Positions 4,386 to 5,932 of a stretch of DNA of 5,932 nucleotides are shown here, one piece after another; the first letter of the stretch is position 1, and each line of letters starts with the position of its first letter. Under the pieces are notes generated by a model. That model made no database searches and was not told the DNA's origin. It saw nothing but the letters and a program-made list of their open reading frames with translations. The translations under genes were made by a program, and so were the position numbers. This DNA is from Vulcanimicrobiota bacterium. Lineage in GTDB: Bacteria > Vulcanimicrobiota > Vulcanimicrobiia > Vulcanimicrobiales > Vulcanimicrobiaceae. The DNA is taken from positions 1-5,932 of the forward strand of contig JAFAHB010000258.1 of NCBI GenBank assembly GCA_019237435.1, in the 5' to 3' direction.

Positions 4386-5932
4386 TCAGGTAACGCTCAC
4401 TAACGCTTCGAGGTCGCGCATGAATTGCGCGACGGCGTCATCGCTGTCCAAGTTGCGGTATTGAAGTGAAGCAAGCCGATAGTCGATGTCAGACGGCTTC
4501 GATTCATCCAATCGAACGGGGTAAATTCTTGTCGCCGCCGCATCCGAGGATTGTAACGTAAGCGCAAATCGGACTTCGTCTCGTACGCCACGTGACTGTA
4601 CCGCATTAGCCGACACTACGACCACGACGCGATCTGCCTCGCGCAGCGCCTGTGAAATTTCATCGCTCCACGACTGGCCGCCCTCAAGCGTCCGCGCAGC
4701 GAAGAACACGTTGTAGCGAGCGGCCTCCAGCGGTTTGACGATGCGTTCGTCCACGAGATCTCGGTCTTTGTCAGAGTAGGAAACGAAGATACGGGGCTGG
4801 CGCTGTTGTCCACGAATGGCCTTGATTTCTTCTACATTATCGTCATGCTTAATTCTTAGCGAGTTAATCTGATGTATCCGATACCAGTGTGTAACAACCT
4901 GGTTTGGGCGAGCAATGTTAAATCGTTGCGGCGGCTCGGAAGAAAGAATGACATCTTTGGCAGCGGCGAAGGTGTGATTATCGCAAAGCACGTGTCGACC
5001 GCCGCGGGCTTCGAACTCAAGAGCCGCCGCCAGATTCACGGCCGTGCCCATGACGGTGAAGTCTCGTAGGCGCTCATTGCCCGTTGCCCCTAGAATGACG
5101 TCGTCGGTCGCGATGCCAACGCCGATGTCCAGGAAATCAAGATCGGCGTTTTCTTGTTCCGTCCATCTTTCGTGTAGCTCTCCAAAAGCGCTCACCATGT
5201 CGACGGAGCACCGCAGCGCGCGCATTGCAGACGTTTCGTGCCGAAAGATCCCCATGACGCCGTCACCGAGTACCTTATTGACGATACCTTCCGCGGCATA
5301 GATTTTGTCTATTAGTATCCCCAGGAACTCGCCTAATCTCGCGTGTATGCGATCCGGGCTTCCGATAAGATGGCAGAGCTGCGTGAAGCCGCGCATATCG
5401 ACGAAAAGAACACTGACTCGCTCGGTCGTGGCTGCGGCGTTTCCGGCGATCAATCGTTGTTTTAGGTCGGCGCAGGCCGAAGGAGCGCCATAGAGGCCAC
5501 TCGATGCTATGACGCGATCGAAGAGCTCGGCATTGCGAATGGCGATCGCTGCCTGTGCTGCCAATCGGCAGGCCAGGTCAACGTCCGCCTCGGTAAAAGG
5601 CTCTTGGCCGCCGGCCTTATTGAGTATTTGAAGCACGCCGAGATTCTTGCCGCCGAACGACAAAGGCACGCAGAGAAGCGATTTCGTATCGAATGACGTC
5701 TTATCATCGACCGCTTTATAGTGGTCGGTAACCCTATTTTCGAGCTTCGGCTGCGAGGTGGCGAATACCGTGCCTGCGATGCCCTCCCCAGGTGGAATCC
5801 GGATCTTCCGCAAGGCATCGGCTGCGGGGCCTGTTGCCGCGGCGAAATAGAGGTCGTTACGAATAGGGTCGTGGAGGATCACCGACGCCGCTTCCGCTCC
5901 TGAGAGCTTGCCGGCGAGTATCAACAGGCGAT
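4386..5932 (-). CDS. GAF - class III nucleotide cyclase - TIR fusion protein, N-terminus cut by window edge
   Basis: Residues are numbered from the TTG at 5924; the frame stays open to the edge (R-L before it), so the true start lies outside and the GAF domain lacks its first helix. GAF spans about 1-132, with PGEGIAG (45-51), VPL (86-88) and NK-x6-F-x3-D (102-114), a near-complete NKFDE motif. A helical linker follows. The class III cyclase domain (about 168-350) has metal aspartates D176 (VDMRGFT) and D221 (LGDG), K217 at the base-contacting position, T290 at the second base position and N297; the transition-state arginine expected at 301 is alanine. A linker (about 351-375) leads to a TIR domain (376-510) with box RIFVSYSDKD (378-387), EGGQSW (414-419) and S444-x-x-V-x-x-E450, where E450 aligns with the NADase glutamate. 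A soluble protein that senses a ligand, makes a cyclic nucleotide and cleaves NAD is the inferred role; defence or stress signalling is likely but unproven. The TGA stop is at 4386-4388. Confidence 0.9.
   Translation of the reverse strand, partial: RLLILAGKLSGAEAASVILHDPIRNDLYFAAATGPAADALRKIRIPPGEGIAGTVFATSQPKLENRVTDHYKAVDDKTSFDTKSLLCVPLSFGGKNLGVLQILNKAGGQEPFTEADVDLACRLAAQAAIAIRNAELFDRVIASSGLYGAPSACADLKQRLIAGNAAATTERVSVLFVDMRGFTQLCHLIGSPDRIHARLGEFLGILIDKIYAAEGIVNKVLGDGVMGIFRHETSAMRALRCSVDMVSAFGELHERWTEQENADLDFLDIGVGIATDDVILGATGNERLRDFTVMGTAVNLAAALEFEARGGRHVLCDNHTFAAAKDVILSSEPPQRFNIARPNQVVTHWYRIHQINSLRIKHDDNVEEIKAIRGQQRQPRIFVSYSDKDRDLVDERIVKPLEAARYNVFFAARTLEGGQSWSDEISQALREADRVVVVVSANAVQSRGVRDEVRFALTLQSSDAAATRIYPVRLDESKPSDIDYRLASLQYRNLDSDDAVAQFMRDLEALVSVT

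Noticed and set aside
4386..5932. Standard Pycsar operon
   Set aside because: Pycsar has a separate cyclase and effector, with a cyclic-nucleotide-binding domain on the TIR effector. Here the modules are fused, the arginine is missing from the cyclase, and no neighbouring effector is visible in the window.

Overview
The window carries six protein-coding genes and no RNA gene, CRISPR array, insertion sequence or phage module that I can see. It is GC-rich and densely coded. Exported proteins with lipoprotein-type signals, mixed Shine-Dalgarno use and two uncharacterised families point to a free-living, probably soil or environmental bacterium. The secreted protein at 3610-4362 and the propeller lipoprotein at 1967-2995 resemble, from memory, proteins of the candidate phylum Eremiobacterota/Vulcanimicrobiota. 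That is a weak inference, and nothing here fixes the taxonomy.

Layout. On the minus strand, running off the left edge, is an exported flavin amine oxidase (1-1212, C-terminus missing). A 77-base divergent spacer separates it from a plus-strand run of four genes: a PEBP/YbhB-type lipoprotein (1290-1892), a seven-repeat beta-propeller lipoprotein (1967-2995), a conserved cytosolic protein of unknown function (3011-3583) and a small secreted protein of unknown function (3610-4362). The last three are tightly packed (15 and 26 bases apart) and could be cotranscribed. A short hairpin in a 23-base convergent gap separates them from a minus-strand gene that enters from the right edge (4386-5932, N-terminus missing).

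That last gene is the most notable object. It reads GAF sensor - class III nucleotide cyclase - TIR in one open frame. The parts correspond to the sensing, messenger-making and NAD-cleaving modules that bacterial immune and stress systems such as Pycsar usually keep on separate proteins. The cyclase keeps both metal-binding aspartates, the purine-contacting lysine and the transition-state asparagine, but the usual transition-state arginine is alanine. The TIR domain keeps its putative catalytic glutamate. The GAF domain carries most of the NKFDE motif known from cyclic-nucleotide-binding GAF domains.

The first three genes all encode proteins with a cysteine placed for lipidation, so the left half is an envelope-protein neighbourhood. 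I see no evidence that it works with the cyclase-TIR gene.
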